Shown: one piece after another, positions 35,892-45,410 of the stretch | Layout: every line of letters starts with the position of its first letter | Position numbering within the stretch: position 1 is the stretch's first letter | DNA from: Ralstonia sp. RRA | GTDB lineage: Bacteria > Pseudomonadota > Gammaproteobacteria > Burkholderiales > Burkholderiaceae | Assembly (NCBI RefSeq): GCF_037023145.1 | Contig: NZ_CP146091.1 | Span: 434,001 to 498,000, forward strand | Reading direction: 5' to 3' | Length of the DNA stretch: 64,000 bases | Program-made: the position numbers and the translations under genes | The notes under the pieces: model-generated | What the model was told of the DNA's origin: nothing | Database searches by the model: none | What the model saw: the letters and a program-made list of their open reading frames with translations, nothing else

Positions 35892-37481
35892 TTATCGACG
35901 GGGCAGGCCGATCGTCCGGCCGTACACGATGTCAGGCAACACGCCGTCGAACACCTGGCTGGCCGAGGCGAGCTTGTAGGTCAGGTTGCCGTAGACCCGC
36001 ACGCCAGCCTGTTTGTCGACGTTGCCCTTCGTTGCCAGCGTCAGGTTGCCGGTCTGTGCACGCCCTTGCAGGGTGATGCCCTTGGCGCCTTGCAGGTAGG
36101 TGTCCCCGTAGGTCCACAGGCGACCCACCGTCAGGTGGCCATCCATCGCATTGAGATGGACAGCGTTGCCGTAGATCTGGCCGGTCAGGGTCACGTTCTC
36201 GGCGGCATCGATCGTGATGTTGCCCTGGGCGTCCAGCAGCGGGTTGTTGTTCCACCCACCGGCCATCGAGACGTTCGTGCCAACGACGTTCACGTTACCC
36301 AAGGTCATGACCGGATTGGTAAAGACCACCGAGTCACCGGCTACAGACACGTTGCCGGCGGCGAAGATATTGCCGAGCTGGATCTCGCCCTTCTCAGACA
36401 TGGCGAGGATGTTAGAGGTGTGCGTGCTTGCAATGGAGCCGCCGTTGCGGGCGGTGAGGTAGACCGTGCCCATGACGCGGTTCGAGTAGTTCCACCCGTT
36501 CTGCATGAGGTTGACCGTGTTGCCGATCGTAGTCAGATCGCCAGACACCCACAGGTTGGAGAGCTTCACGTCGCCTTGGGCGACCGCAGTCATGTTTCCG
36601 TCGGCAGACATGGAGCCGTAGGAGATGCTGGTGATATCGCCGTCACCGAAACTTGCCAACGTGACGTTGCCGCGGGTGGGGGCGCACGTAACGCACGCTT
36701 GCTCGAAGCGCGCCAGCTTCTTGGCCTCGATCGTGCCCGCATTGTTGATCACGGAGCGGGTCAGAGAGTCGCGCGCCCAGGCAGTGAGCATGATGTCGCC
36801 GTCACGGGTTCTGATGAGGCCGCGGTTGGAAACCAGGGCTTCCAGGCTGGCTTTGTCCACGCCGACCTGCAGACCGGAGTCTGCGAACGTCAGGGAGATG
36901 TCGCCCCCGCTGGCAAGCGTCACATCGCCGTTCAGGGAGTAGAGCGTGCCCCCGTTGGTGACGTTCTTCGCGCCGATCAGAGCGATTGACTCGTTGGCCA
37001 CGACGAAGCCGTCGTTGGTCACATCGCCTTGCCCGCCGCCGGTAAAACGCAGGTGGTCAGCCTTGAAATCTGCGTCGCTGATGTTCAGCGACGAGGCCAC
37101 CAAGCTCCCGACGCTCACGTTCGCGCCCCTGCCGATCAGCACGCCGTTCGGGTTCACGATAAACACGCGCCCGTTGGCATTGAGTGAGCCGAGGATGGTG
37201 GTGGGGTCGACGGAGTTGATGCGGTTCAGAACGGCCGAGGTGGCGCTCTTCTGGTTGAAGTTCAGCGTGTCGTTGGCACCGACGTTCATCTGGTCCCAGT
37301 TGACGATCATCTTGTTGCTCGTCTGGGTGACCGTGGTGGTATTACCGTTGCGGCTGATGTTGCCGGAGCCATCGACAATGGTGCCGTTGCCGACGGCATG
37401 CGCGGCCTGGGCGCTTGCCAGCATCAATGCGGCCAGCGCGATGGAGCGGATGTGCGTGGGTGTTTGTTTCATGTCGTTCAT
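35892..37481 (-). CDS. Two-partner secretion exoprotein (TpsA, filamentous haemagglutinin N-terminal domain)
   Basis: This secreted beta-helical protein has 529 residues. A signal peptide (IRSIALAALMLASAQAAHA) is followed at once by a TPS domain: GNGTIVDGSGNISRNGNTTTV, VLNRINSVDPTTILGSLNANGRVFIVNPNGVLIGRGANV split over two strands, and SLVASSLNISDADF. The NPNG motif is diagnostic. The rest is irregular Gly/Asn/Thr beta-helix coils (NVTLASFGDGDI, NVSVAGDSVVF, NLTLATKGNV). It is very short for the family, where members commonly exceed 1000 residues, with no C-terminal toxin or anchor seen. A CVTC pair sits at 36684-36695. Start: ATG 37481 or three codons later. Confidence 0.9.
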   Translation of the reverse strand: MNDMKQTPTHIRSIALAALMLASAQAAHAVGNGTIVDGSGNISRNGNTTTVTQTSNKMIVNWDQMNVGANDTLNFNQKSATSAVLNRINSVDPTTILGSLNANGRVFIVNPNGVLIGRGANVSVGSLVASSLNISDADFKADHLRFTGGGQGDVTNDGFVVANESIALIGAKNVTNGGTLYSLNGDVTLASGGDISLTFADSGLQVGVDKASLEALVSNRGLIRTRDGDIMLTAWARDSLTRSVINNAGTIEAKKLARFEQACVTCAPTRGNVTLASFGDGDITSISYGSMSADGNMTAVAQGDVKLSNLWVSGDLTTIGNTVNLMQNGWNYSNRVMGTVYLTARNGGSIASTHTSNILAMSEKGEIQLGNIFAAGNVSVAGDSVVFTNPVMTLGNVNVVGTNVSMAGGWNNNPLLDAQGNITIDAAENVTLTGQIYGNAVHLNAMDGHLTVGRLWTYGDTYLQGAKGITLQGRAQTGNLTLATKGNVDKQAGVRVYGNLTYKLASASQVFDGVLPDIVYGRTIGLPRR

Positions 37482-37589
37482 CCAAGTGGTTGGATGAGAG
37501 ACCTTACAAACACGGCGTCGCCGAAAGAATCAGACTAGGCTCAATGCAGACTCCGTACAGACACGGATGACGGCAAGGCGCTTGATCGG

Positions 37590-38471
37590 CTAGAACGCCG
37601 GCAAATACTCCGGCGGATGCGAACGCAGTTGTTCGCGTGCTTCGCGGAATTCGGGGAAGATCGATTCCACGGTGTCCCAGAAGCGCGGGCTGTGGTTCAT
37701 TTCCTTGAGGTGCGCCAACTCGTGCGCGACCACGTAGTCGATCAGGCTCATCGGGAAATGCACGAGGCGCCAGCTCAGGCGGATCTTGCCGTCGGCCGTG
37801 CAGCTGCCCCAGCGCGTGGCGGCGGAGGACAGCGCATACGCGCTATGCCGCACACCCAGGCGCTCGGCATACACGTCGAGCCGCTCGCCGAACAGCCGGC
37901 GCGCCTGCGTTTGCAGCCAGCCTTGCACGCGATCCTTGATCTGCTGCTCGGTGGCCGAGGGCGGCAAGCCAAGATGCAGCATGCACGCATCGGCATCGAA
38001 CATCAGCGCGCCGATGGGCGACTCCAGCTTGAGCGTGATCGACTTGCCCAAGAAGGGCAGCGACGCGCCATCCTGCCACTCCATCGGCGGCAGCACGCGG
38101 CGTGCGGCGCTGGTGCGCCATTCCGCCAGCTTGGCGAAGATCCACTTCTGCTTTTCGGAGATGGCGTGCTCGATCTCACCCAGCGTGACCCAACGCGGCG
38201 CGGTGATCGACAACCCCCGGTCATCGATGACAAAGCCGATGGTGCGCCGCGACGAGCGCTTGAGGTTGTACACCAGCGCACGCTCGCCCAGCGTCAGGCG
38301 ACGTTGGTTGGGGCCAAGCGGTACGGTGGTGGGATCGACTGCGGGTGGGGCGAGGAGGGGAGCGTCCGACTGCGAGTGCGGGAGCGACGGGGCTTCAGGC
38401 GCGAGCAGCGGCAGTTCGAGTTGAACGCTGTCGGCGGTGGTGGGCGAAGTCGGTGGTCGCAGCAGTTTCAT
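37590..38471 (-). CDS. YgjP/DUF45-type metal-dependent hydrolase
   Basis: This 293-residue protein has the WGSC motif (221-224) and the zinc motif HELAH at 250-254 with a third ligand near H260 (EMNHSPRFW). These are hallmarks of the YgjP-like metallopeptidase family (M48-related fold). E. coli YgjP has been described as a UTP pyrophosphatase, so the substrate class is uncertain. It carries about 55 extra N-terminal residues rich in Pro, Leu and Ser, likely disordered, relative to E. coli YgjP. Its ATG overlaps the plsC stop (ATGA), and it ends the corC-to-ygjP gene run. Confidence 0.88.
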   Translation of the reverse strand: MKLLRPPTSPTTADSVQLELPLLAPEAPSLPHSQSDAPLLAPPAVDPTTVPLGPNQRRLTLGERALVYNLKRSSRRTIGFVIDDRGLSITAPRWVTLGEIEHAISEKQKWIFAKLAEWRTSAARRVLPPMEWQDGASLPFLGKSITLKLESPIGALMFDADACMLHLGLPPSATEQQIKDRVQGWLQTQARRLFGERLDVYAERLGVRHSAYALSSAATRWGSCTADGKIRLSWRLVHFPMSLIDYVVAHELAHLKEMNHSPRFWDTVESIFPEFREAREQLRSHPPEYLPAF

Positions 38472-39220
38472 GCACGCTCGCGGTAGCTATCGGCGTCGAT
38501 TCTACGCATTTCTGTTTCGATCCACGCTTCGACTTCGCGGTTGAGCTGGTCGCTGGTCTTGCCGGCGGTTGGGATGGCAGGGCCGACCGACAGCGTGATC
38601 AGACCCGGATGCTTCAGGAATGAATTGCGCGGCCACACGCGCCCGGAGTTGTGGGCGATGGGGATGACCCATGCGCCGGTATCGACGGCAAAGCGCGCAC
38701 CGCCGCTCTTGTAACGCGGCTTCGGGTCGCCCGAGCGCGTGCGCGTGCCTTCCGGAAACATGATGACCCAAGCGCCGTCGGCCAGGCGCTCCTTGCCCTG
38801 GCGCGCCACCGAGGCGAACGCGTTGGCACCGTCCTTGCGGTTGATGTGCACCATTTTCAGCAAGCCCAGCGTCCAGCCGAAGAACGGCACGAACAACAGC
38901 TCGCGCTTGAACACGAAGCACAGCGGGCGCGGCATGGTCGCAACATACGCCATGGTCTCCCAGGCCGATTGATGCTTGGAGAGCAGCACCACCTGCTTGT
39001 TGGTGGCGACGGCCTCTTCAATATGTTCCCAGCCCTCGTATTTCCAGCGGATGCCCACCAGAAAGCGCGCCGTCCAGATCACGGACTTGGTCCAGCCCGT
39101 CACCATCCAGAAGCGGCGATGCGGGTTCAGGATCGGAAACACGATGAAGCAGGCCACCGCGTAGATGGGCGTCCAGACGACCAGGAAAATCAGGAGCAGC
39201 AGCGAACGGATGAAGGTCAT
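38468..39220 (-). CDS. plsC: 1-acyl-sn-glycerol-3-phosphate acyltransferase (PlsC)
   Basis: This inner-membrane acyltransferase makes phosphatidic acid. It has 250 residues: an N-terminal membrane helix (FIRSLLLLIFLVVWTPIYAVACFIVF) and catalytic block I SKHQSAWETM, where the usual HX4D is HX4E, a variant common in betaproteobacterial and neisserial enzymes. Block III is FPEGTRTRSG, and block IV is VIPIAHNSG. The start MTFIRS (39220) is chosen over an upstream ATG. It lies 10 bases after gmhB and overlaps ygjP. Confidence 0.94.
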   Translation of the reverse strand: MTFIRSLLLLIFLVVWTPIYAVACFIVFPILNPHRRFWMVTGWTKSVIWTARFLVGIRWKYEGWEHIEEAVATNKQVVLLSKHQSAWETMAYVATMPRPLCFVFKRELLFVPFFGWTLGLLKMVHINRKDGANAFASVARQGKERLADGAWVIMFPEGTRTRSGDPKPRYKSGGARFAVDTGAWVIPIAHNSGRVWPRNSFLKHPGLITLSVGPAIPTAGKTSDQLNREVEAWIETEMRRIDADSYRERA

Positions 39221-39230
39221 GGATGGCAAT

Positions 39231-39809
39231 TCAAGGGGCACGCGAAGGCATACCCTGGGGTGCAGGCGACAGCAATGCACGCGCAAACGCGCGCAGGTCT
39301 GTGTGGATTTGGGTGCCAGGCGGCAGGTTGCCGGCGTCCCGCGTTTTGATGCCCTTGCCGGTCAGCACGAGGTGAGGCAGAGCGCCGACTTCCACGCCAG
39401 CCTGCAGGTCGCGCAGCGAATCGCCAACCACCGGCACGCCGGTCAGGTCCACGTCAAAGCGGCGTGCGATCTCGTGGAACATGCCGGCTTTAGGCTTGCG
39501 GCATTCGCAGGCCTCTGCGGCGGTGTGCGGGCAGAAGAAGACGGCATCGACACGGCCACCGAATGCGGCCAGCGCCTTGTACATCTTCTCGTGCATGGCA
39601 TTGAGCGCAGCCGCTTCGAACAGCCCGCGGCCGATGCCCGACTGGTTGGTCGCCACCACCACCTGGAAGCCGGCCTGGTTCAGCTCGGCGATCGCCTCCA
39701 GGCTGCCGTCGATGGCGATCCACTCCTCAGGCGATTTGATGAACTGGTCGCTGTCGAGGTTGATGACGCCATCGCGGTCGAGGATGACCAGCTTGGGGAC
39801 GTGGGGCAT
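39231..39809 (-). CDS. gmhB: D-glycero-beta-D-manno-heptose 1,7-bisphosphate 7-phosphatase
   Basis: This HAD phosphatase acts in ADP-heptose synthesis for LPS inner core. It has 192 residues. The DxD nucleophile motif is LVILDRDGVINLDSD at about 7-21. The zinc-binding loop CPHTAAEACECRKPKAG carries the Cys/His ligands typical of GmhB. VVGDSLRDLQAGVEVGA provides motif IV. The start is MPHVPKLVIL. It lies 19 bases after glyS and 10 before plsC within an envelope gene run. Confidence 0.95.
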   Translation of the reverse strand: MPHVPKLVILDRDGVINLDSDQFIKSPEEWIAIDGSLEAIAELNQAGFQVVVATNQSGIGRGLFEAAALNAMHEKMYKALAAFGGRVDAVFFCPHTAAEACECRKPKAGMFHEIARRFDVDLTGVPVVGDSLRDLQAGVEVGALPHLVLTGKGIKTRDAGNLPPGTQIHTDLRAFARALLSPAPQGMPSRAP

Positions 39810-39828
39810 GTCAGGCTCCGAACAATGC

Positions 39829-41922
39829 TCAAGCGGCCAGCTTGGAGATGTCCGCCACGCGGTTCATCAGGCCATGCAGCTCGCCCAAGAGCGCCAAGCG
39901 GTTGTCGCGCAGTGCAGTGTCGTCGGCCATCACCATCACGCCATCGAAGAACGTGTCGACCGCTTCGCGCAGGCCGGCCAGCGTCTTCAGTGCCGTGGTG
40001 AAATCGCCGCGCGCAAACGCATCGTGCACGTGCGGTTCGGACGAAGCGACGGCCTGATGCAGCGCGCGCTCGGCGTCTTCCTTGAGCAGTTGCGTCTGTA
40101 CCGCGCCAATGGCCACATCCGTCTTCTTCAGGATGTTGGTGATGCGCTTGTTGGCGGCGGCCAGGGCTTCTGCTTGCGGCAGGGCGGCAAACGCACGCAC
40201 GGCTTCGAGGCGCGCGACGATGTCGTCCAGACGCTGCGGGCGCTGGCTGACCACGGCTTCCACCTCGTTGGTGCTGTAGCCCTTGTCCTTCAGGTAGCCG
40301 CGCAGGCGGTCGTACAGGAAGTCGGTGATGGCGGCCAGGTCCGGTTTGACCGCGGCGATGCCGTCGAAGCTGGCGGCGGCAATCTGCAGCGCGTCGTCGA
40401 TGGTGAGCGTGAGCGGCTTCTCGATCAGCATGCGCAGGATGCCCAGCGCGTGGCGGCGCAGCGCGAACGGGTCTTTCTCGCCCGTGGGTTGCAGGCCAAT
40501 GCCCCAGATGCCGACCAGCGTTTCCAGCTTGTCCGCCAGTGCCACCACGGTGCCGGTAGCAGTCGAGGGCAGAGCATCGCCTGCAAAGCGCGGCTGGTAG
40601 TGCTCGGAGCAGGCCAGCGCCACATCGTCGGGTTCACCATCGTGGCGGGCGTAGTACGTGCCCATCGTGCCTTGCAGCTCGGGGAACTCGCCCACCATGT
40701 CGGTCAGCAAATCGGCCTTGGCGAGCAGCGCACCGCGCGAAGCGTGTGCGACATCCGCGCCGAGCTTTTCCGCCAGTTGGCCAGCGATGGCTTGCAGGCG
40801 CGACACGCGCTCAAGCTGCGTGCCGATCTTGTTGTGATAGACCACACGCGAGAGCAGCGGCACGCGGTCGGCCAGCGGCTTCTTCTTGTCTTGTTCGAAG
40901 AAGAAGCGGGCATCGGCCAGGCGCGGGCGCACCACGCGCTCGTTGCCCTGGACGATGGCCACCGGCGTGCCAGTGGCGATGTTCGAGACGATCAGAAAGC
41001 GGTTACGCAGATGGCCTTGGGCATCCGTCAGCGCAAAGTACTTCTGGTTCGTCTGCATGGTCAGGATCAGGCACTCCTGCGGCACGGCGAGGAACGCTTC
41101 CTCGAAGTGGCAGGGGTAGACCACGGGCCATTCGACCAGCGCGTTGACTTCGTCCAGCAGCGCTTCGGGCATCACCACGGTATCGGCGCCGGCGGTCTTG
41201 AGCAGTTCAGCGCGGATGGCTTCCTTGCGCTTGCCGTAGTTGGCGATGACCTTGCCTTGGGCTTCCAGCGTGCTGGCGTACGACGTGGCATCGGTGATGA
41301 CGATTTCGCCCGCCGACAGGAAGCGGTGGCCCAGCGTCACGTTGCCCGATTGCAGGCCCAGCGCGCTGACGGGGATCACCTCGTTGCCGAGCAGCGCGAT
41401 CAGCTTGTGCGCAGGGCGCACGAACTGCACGTTGTCACCGTTCGGGCGCTGGTACGTCATCACCTTCGGGATCGGCAGGTTGCCGATGGTTTGCGTGAGT
41501 GCCGTTTGCAGCCCGTCGGCCAGTACGGCGCCGCGCGCGGTGTAGCGATAGAAGAGCGACTCGGCCTTGCCGTCCGGTGCGCGCTCCAGCGATTCGGGCG
41601 CGATGGCTTCCACGCCCACCGTCTTGGCCAGTGCAGCCAGCTTCTTGACCAGAGGTGCGGCCGGTTTGCCTTCAGCGTCAAAGGCGATGGTCACGGGCAG
41701 CACCTTCTCGCGCAGCTCACGATCGGGCGCGGCACGGCGCACGCCGGTGATCGATGCAGCCAGGCGGCGCGGCGTGGCAAAGCCTTCCACGGTAGCGCCT
41801 TCTTCGAGCAGGCCTTGCGCCGACAGACCGTCAAACAGGCCGCGCGCAAACGCCTCGCCCAGGCGGGCCAGCGCCTTGGGTGGCAGTTCTTCGGTCAGCA
41901 GTTCGATCAGGAGGGTGGACAT
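39829..41922 (-). CDS. glyS: Glycyl-tRNA synthetase beta subunit
   Basis: This is the tRNA-binding subunit of the bacterial alpha2beta2 glycyl-tRNA synthetase. It has 697 residues. It begins [25 protein letters not shown], the canonical N terminus. The B3/B4-like region and HD-type domain ([26 protein letters not shown]) follow, and the C-terminal anticodon-binding domain ([14 protein letters not shown]) is intact. It is separated from glyQ by a gene for an exported protein; all three share strand and close spacing. Confidence 0.98.
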   Translation of the reverse strand: MSTLLIELLTEELPPKALARLGEAFARGLFDGLSAQGLLEEGATVEGFATPRRLAASITGVRRAAPDRELREKVLPVTIAFDAEGKPAAPLVKKLAALAKTVGVEAIAPESLERAPDGKAESLFYRYTARGAVLADGLQTALTQTIGNLPIPKVMTYQRPNGDNVQFVRPAHKLIALLGNEVIPVSALGLQSGNVTLGHRFLSAGEIVITDATSYASTLEAQGKVIANYGKRKEAIRAELLKTAGADTVVMPEALLDEVNALVEWPVVYPCHFEEAFLAVPQECLILTMQTNQKYFALTDAQGHLRNRFLIVSNIATGTPVAIVQGNERVVRPRLADARFFFEQDKKKPLADRVPLLSRVVYHNKIGTQLERVSRLQAIAGQLAEKLGADVAHASRGALLAKADLLTDMVGEFPELQGTMGTYYARHDGEPDDVALACSEHYQPRFAGDALPSTATGTVVALADKLETLVGIWGIGLQPTGEKDPFALRRHALGILRMLIEKPLTLTIDDALQIAAASFDGIAAVKPDLAAITDFLYDRLRGYLKDKGYSTNEVEAVVSQRPQRLDDIVARLEAVRAFAALPQAEALAAANKRITNILKKTDVAIGAVQTQLLKEDAERALHQAVASSEPHVHDAFARGDFTTALKTLAGLREAVDTFFDGVMVMADDTALRDNRLALLGELHGLMNRVADISKLAA

Positions 41923-41985
41923 AGCGTTGAATCGGTAACGTCGTTGTTCTGGCGCCGCGCGTTCAGCACGGCAATGTGTTCGGTG

Positions 41986-42654
41986 TTAGCAAGGCGAGCC
42001 GGGCACGGGCTCCACACCCGAGAGTAGCCACACGCCGTTCTGCTGCTGGAACTGCAGTTGCGTGCCAGCGCATTGGCCCGGAGGCGGCGGCGGTGCGATC
42101 GGCGCGGGGTTGGTGCCGGGCGCGGCTGCATCGCGGCGCAGGAAGCGTGCGGACAGCGTGCCGCGGCGCTCGTCATAGCGCACCTCTTGCAGCGTGCCGG
42201 ATACGTTGAATTCCAGTCGGCTCGGCAGTTGCGCCGACGAGCGGAACACGCGCGCACGGCGCTGCGCTTTGGTGCCGGAGCCTTGCCACTCGACCCAGGT
42301 GAGCGGAAAGCGCAGGGCGGTGGCGTACGTGCGCAGCGGCACGCGGTGCCAGCCGAGGTCACGCGCGCCGGACAGGTCACAGGCCATCGTGCGTACCAGG
42401 CTCGTCCATTGGTCGAGCGCGGGCGGAGCGGGCGTCCACGCGGCGCCCAGCGCTTGTTGCAGCGGCTTGGAATCGGCCACGCAGAGTTGCGTCAGGTTGC
42501 TCGGCACGACGAAGGTCTTTTCCGTCGATGCCGGCTTGGACGTGCGATGCCGCGCCGCTTGCGCAACGCTTGCCGGCAGCGCCAGCGCGGCAATCGACGC
42601 CGCCGTCAGCAAGGCCAGCCCACGTCGCGCGGTTTGGACCCGCGTGGCCGTCAT
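41986..42654 (-). CDS. Exported protein of unknown function between glyQ and glyS
   Basis: This 222-residue protein has a clear Sec signal: basic [10 protein letters not shown], hydrophobic [16 protein letters not shown], cleavage near VAQA. The mature part has no domain I recognise. It contains four cysteines ([20 protein letters not shown] and the terminal SPC), which could make two disulfides in the periplasm. A Pro-rich linker ([13 protein letters not shown]) precedes a short terminal module. Its ATG overlaps the glyQ stop (ATGA at 42651-42654), so its translation is coupled to that of a cytoplasmic synthetase. The 63-base gap to glyS has no terminator. Confidence 0.8.
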   Translation of the reverse strand: MTATRVQTARRGLALLTAASIAALALPASVAQAARHRTSKPASTEKTFVVPSNLTQLCVADSKPLQQALGAAWTPAPPALDQWTSLVRTMACDLSGARDLGWHRVPLRTYATALRFPLTWVEWQGSGTKAQRRARVFRSSAQLPSRLEFNVSGTLQEVRYDERRGTLSARFLRRDAAAPGTNPAPIAPPPPPGQCAGTQLQFQQQNGVWLLSGVEPVPGSPC

Positions 42655-43631
42655 GCAGCCTCCGTGGCCGCAGCAGCGGTGCCGCACATCGGGAAGCCCA
42701 GGCGCTCGCGCGAGTCGTAGTAGGCCTGCGCGACCAGGCGCGACAGGTTGCGGATGCGGCCGATGTAGGCTGCACGCTCCGTCACCGAAATGGCGCCGCG
42801 TGCATCGAGCAGGTTGAAGGTGTGGCCGGCCTTGAGCACTTGCTCGTAAGCGGGCAGGGCGAGCTGCACGACCGGGGCGCCATCGTCTGCTGCGCCATCC
42901 TTACCGTCTGCGGGCACGCCCATCAGGCGCTTGGCCTCGGCTTCGTGCTCGGCAAAGCGGCGGAACAGCACGGTGGTGTCGGCCTGCTCGAAGTTGTAGG
43001 TCGATTGCTCGACTTCGTTCTGGTGGTAGACGTCGCCGTAGGTCAGGCGGCGCTTGACAGGGCCGTTCGGGCCCGGTTCTTCCCATTCGGTCCAGACCAG
43101 GTCGTAGATGTTCTCGACCTTCTGGATGTACATCGCCAGGCGTTCGATACCGTAGGTGATCTCACCGGTCACCGGCTTGCAGTCCAGGCCGCCGACCTGC
43201 TGGAAGTACGTGAATTGCGTGACCTCCATGCCGTTCAGCCACACCTCCCAGCCGAGGCCCCAGGCGCCGAGCGTGGGGTTTTCCCAGTCATCTTCGACGA
43301 AGCGGACGTCGTTCTGCTTCAGGTCCAGGCCCAGCGCTTCCAGCGAACCGAGGTACAGGTCGAGGATGTTCTCCGGCGCCGGCTTGAGCACCACTTGATA
43401 CTGGTAGTAGTGCTGCAGGCGGTTCGGGTTCTCGCCGTAGCGGCCATCCTTGGGGCGGCGCGACGGCTGCACATAGGCTGCCCGCCACGGCTCGGGGCCG
43501 ATCGCGCGCAGGAAGGTGTGTACGTGCGAGGTGCCGGCGCCGACTTCGAGGTCGATCGGTTGCAGCAGGGCGCAGCCCTGGGCGTCCCAGTACGACTGCA
43601 GCTTCAGGATGAGTTGCTGGAAGGTAAGCAT
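42651..43631 (-). CDS. glyQ: Glycyl-tRNA synthetase alpha subunit
   Basis: This class II catalytic subunit forms glycyl-adenylate with GlyS. It has 326 residues. [49 protein letters not shown] is the family N terminus, followed by the motif 2 region [19 protein letters not shown]. The frame is open far upstream, but this ATG (43631) gives the accepted length. A leader of about 100 bases with a 10-bp hairpin lies in front. The downstream gene overlaps by four bases. Confidence 0.97.
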   Translation of the reverse strand: MLTFQQLILKLQSYWDAQGCALLQPIDLEVGAGTSHVHTFLRAIGPEPWRAAYVQPSRRPKDGRYGENPNRLQHYYQYQVVLKPAPENILDLYLGSLEALGLDLKQNDVRFVEDDWENPTLGAWGLGWEVWLNGMEVTQFTYFQQVGGLDCKPVTGEITYGIERLAMYIQKVENIYDLVWTEWEEPGPNGPVKRRLTYGDVYHQNEVEQSTYNFEQADTTVLFRRFAEHEAEAKRLMGVPADGKDGAADDGAPVVQLALPAYEQVLKAGHTFNLLDARGAISVTERAAYIGRIRNLSRLVAQAYYDSRERLGFPMCGTAAAATEAA

Positions 43632-43696
43632 GGTGGTACCTGGTGGTCTGCTGCGGCCCGGAACGTTCAGGGTGCAGCGCGACGGTGGAATGCAGC

Positions 43697-43731
43697 GGCG
43701 GGCACGAGAAGCGCATCGCCCCGTGCCCGCC
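43697..43731 (-). promoter_or_regulatory. Hairpin in the glyQ leader
   Basis: GGCGGGCACG (43697-43706) and CGTGCCCGCC (43722-43731) form a perfect 10-bp stem with a 15-base loop, 66 bases before the glyQ start. An AT-rich patch with TAAAAT on the minus strand (about 43745-43750) lies just upstream and may be the -10. No T-box elements are present. Confidence 0.4.
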
Positions 43732-43806
43732 GTAAAATGTTGAATTTTAGCGTTTTTTGTCAGCCGCCCCGGAAAGTGGCCCGAAAGCCCTCCGGGCAGC
43801 GAACGA

Positions 43807-45405
43807 TCAACCCGCCATTGCCCTGCGGCGACGCACGAATGCGACCAGCAGCACCAGTACGCCCACGCCCAGCGCAGGTGCGTTGCCGGCCCGCACAAAC
43901 GGTGTCAGGCCTTGTGTGCCCTGCACCTCGGCTTGCAACGTGCCGAGCGTGAAAACGGGCAGGCGCGCCTGTACGCTGCCGTCCGGACGCACCACGGCGG
44001 TGGCGCCGGTATTGGTGGCGCGTAGCATCGGGCGGCCCGTCTCCAGTGCGCGCATGCGTGAGATCTGCAGGTGCTGGTCCAGCGCGATCGTGTCGCCAAA
44101 CCATGCCAGGTTCGTCGTATTGGCCAGCATCGTGGCCGGCTGATCGGCATGGCGTAGCGAGGCGGCGATCTCCTCGCCAAACAAATCTTCGTAGCAGATG
44201 TTGGGCGCAACGCGCTGGTCGGCCACCGTCATGGGCGGCTGCACGAGCTGGCCGCGCCGGAAATCGCCCAGCGGCATGTTCATCATGTTGACGAACCAGT
44301 GGAAGCCGAAGGGGATGAACTCGCCGAAAGGCACGAGGTGGTGCTTGTTGTAACGGTACACGCCCTGGAATTGCGGGCCCACGCCGAACACGCTGTTGGT
44401 GTAATCCACCGCCGAATCCTGGCTGGCCGCGCCAAACAGCACGCTCGAGCCGGTGGTATCCACGTACGTGCGGATGGCCAGCGCGATTTCCTGCGGCATG
44501 TCCTGGATCATGATCGGGAAGGCCGTTTCAGGCGTGATCACCAGTTGCGCGGGCTGCTCGGTGACCATCTTGGTGTACAGCTCCAGCGAGCGCTCAATGC
44601 CGGTCTGCTGGAACTTCACGTCTTGCGGCACATTCCCCTGCAGCAGGCGCACGGAGATCGGCTTGCCTACCGGCTGCGTCCACGCAATGCCGTGCAGCGG
44701 CCAGCCAGCCACCAAGACGATCGCGCCGACGATGCCCGCCAGCCAATGCAGGCGACGCTCCGCCGCCACGCACAGCAGGCCGGCCAGCACGGCAGCGATC
44801 AGCACGATGCCGTACACCCCCACCAGCGGCGCGTAGCCGGCCAGCGGGCCATCGGTGTGCGCATAGCCGCCGTTGATCCAGGGGAAGCCCGTCCACACCG
44901 TGCCGCGCAGCCATTCCACGACAGCCCACGCCGCGCCGAACACCAGCGCCGATGCCGTGCCTGACCAGCGCCCGCGTCGCGTGAACCACTGCCACCCCCA
45001 TACCGCCAGCGCCGGATGCAGCGCCAGGTAGCCGGCGAACAGCAGCACCGCGAGCCCGGCCATCCACGCAGGCATGTCGCCGTACACATGCATGCTGATG
45101 TAGAGCCACCAGACGCCAGAGAGGAACCAGCCAAGCCCGAAGGCATAGCCGACCCAGGCGACGCACGCCAAGCGCGGTGCGCGTTGCACCAGGGCCGCAA
45201 GCCCCGTCAGCGACAGGATCTGCAGCCACCACCAGTGATTGGGCGCGAACGACAGCGTATGCATGACGCCCAGCAGCACCGCCAGCGGCATGGCCGCCTT
45301 ACGTTGTGAGATCGGCAGCCGCGCGAGCGGCCCGGCAGGTGGCACAAGCGGGGCGTCCTGCCGACGGGGGGACGCCCCGGCAGGGGAGGAGAACTGAGCG
45401 GGCAC
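43807..45405 (-). CDS. lnt: Apolipoprotein N-acyltransferase
   Basis: This inner-membrane enzyme adds the third acyl chain to lipoproteins. It has 532 residues: about seven N-terminal membrane helices, then a periplasmic nitrilase domain (about 250-500) and a last helix ([13 protein letters not shown]). The catalytic triad is visible: E293 (TPETAFP), K354 ([12 protein letters not shown]), C404 ([10 protein letters not shown]). The N terminus is about 35 residues longer and polar compared with the first helix, so a later start is possible. It begins five bases after corC ends, giving the classical corC-lnt pair. Confidence 0.96.
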   Translation of the reverse strand: MPAQFSSPAGASPRRQDAPLVPPAGPLARLPISQRKAAMPLAVLLGVMHTLSFAPNHWWWLQILSLTGLAALVQRAPRLACVAWVGYAFGLGWFLSGVWWLYISMHVYGDMPAWMAGLAVLLFAGYLALHPALAVWGWQWFTRRGRWSGTASALVFGAAWAVVEWLRGTVWTGFPWINGGYAHTDGPLAGYAPLVGVYGIVLIAAVLAGLLCVAAERRLHWLAGIVGAIVLVAGWPLHGIAWTQPVGKPISVRLLQGNVPQDVKFQQTGIERSLELYTKMVTEQPAQLVITPETAFPIMIQDMPQEIALAIRTYVDTTGSSVLFGAASQDSAVDYTNSVFGVGPQFQGVYRYNKHHLVPFGEFIPFGFHWFVNMMNMPLGDFRRGQLVQPPMTVADQRVAPNICYEDLFGEEIAASLRHADQPATMLANTTNLAWFGDTIALDQHLQISRMRALETGRPMLRATNTGATAVVRPDGSVQARLPVFTLGTLQAEVQGTQGLTPFVRAGNAPALGVGVLVLLVAFVRRRRAMAG

Positions 45406-45410
45406 GGGGG

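Noticed and set aside
35892..37481. tpsA as recently transferred low-GC DNA
   Set aside because: A spot count in one 60-base stretch gave about 60 percent GC, close to neighbouring glyS sequence, so composition alone does not support recent transfer.
39481..42027. 848-codon open frame on the plus strand opposite glyS
   Set aside because: It mirrors glyS codon positions in high-GC DNA, is rich in Arg/His/Gln/Ala, has no domain and no ribosome site, and glyS itself is fully conserved.
43632..43806. T-box riboswitch for glyQ
   Set aside because: No T-box consensus or specifier/antiterminator organisation, and T-boxes are not expected in betaproteobacteria.
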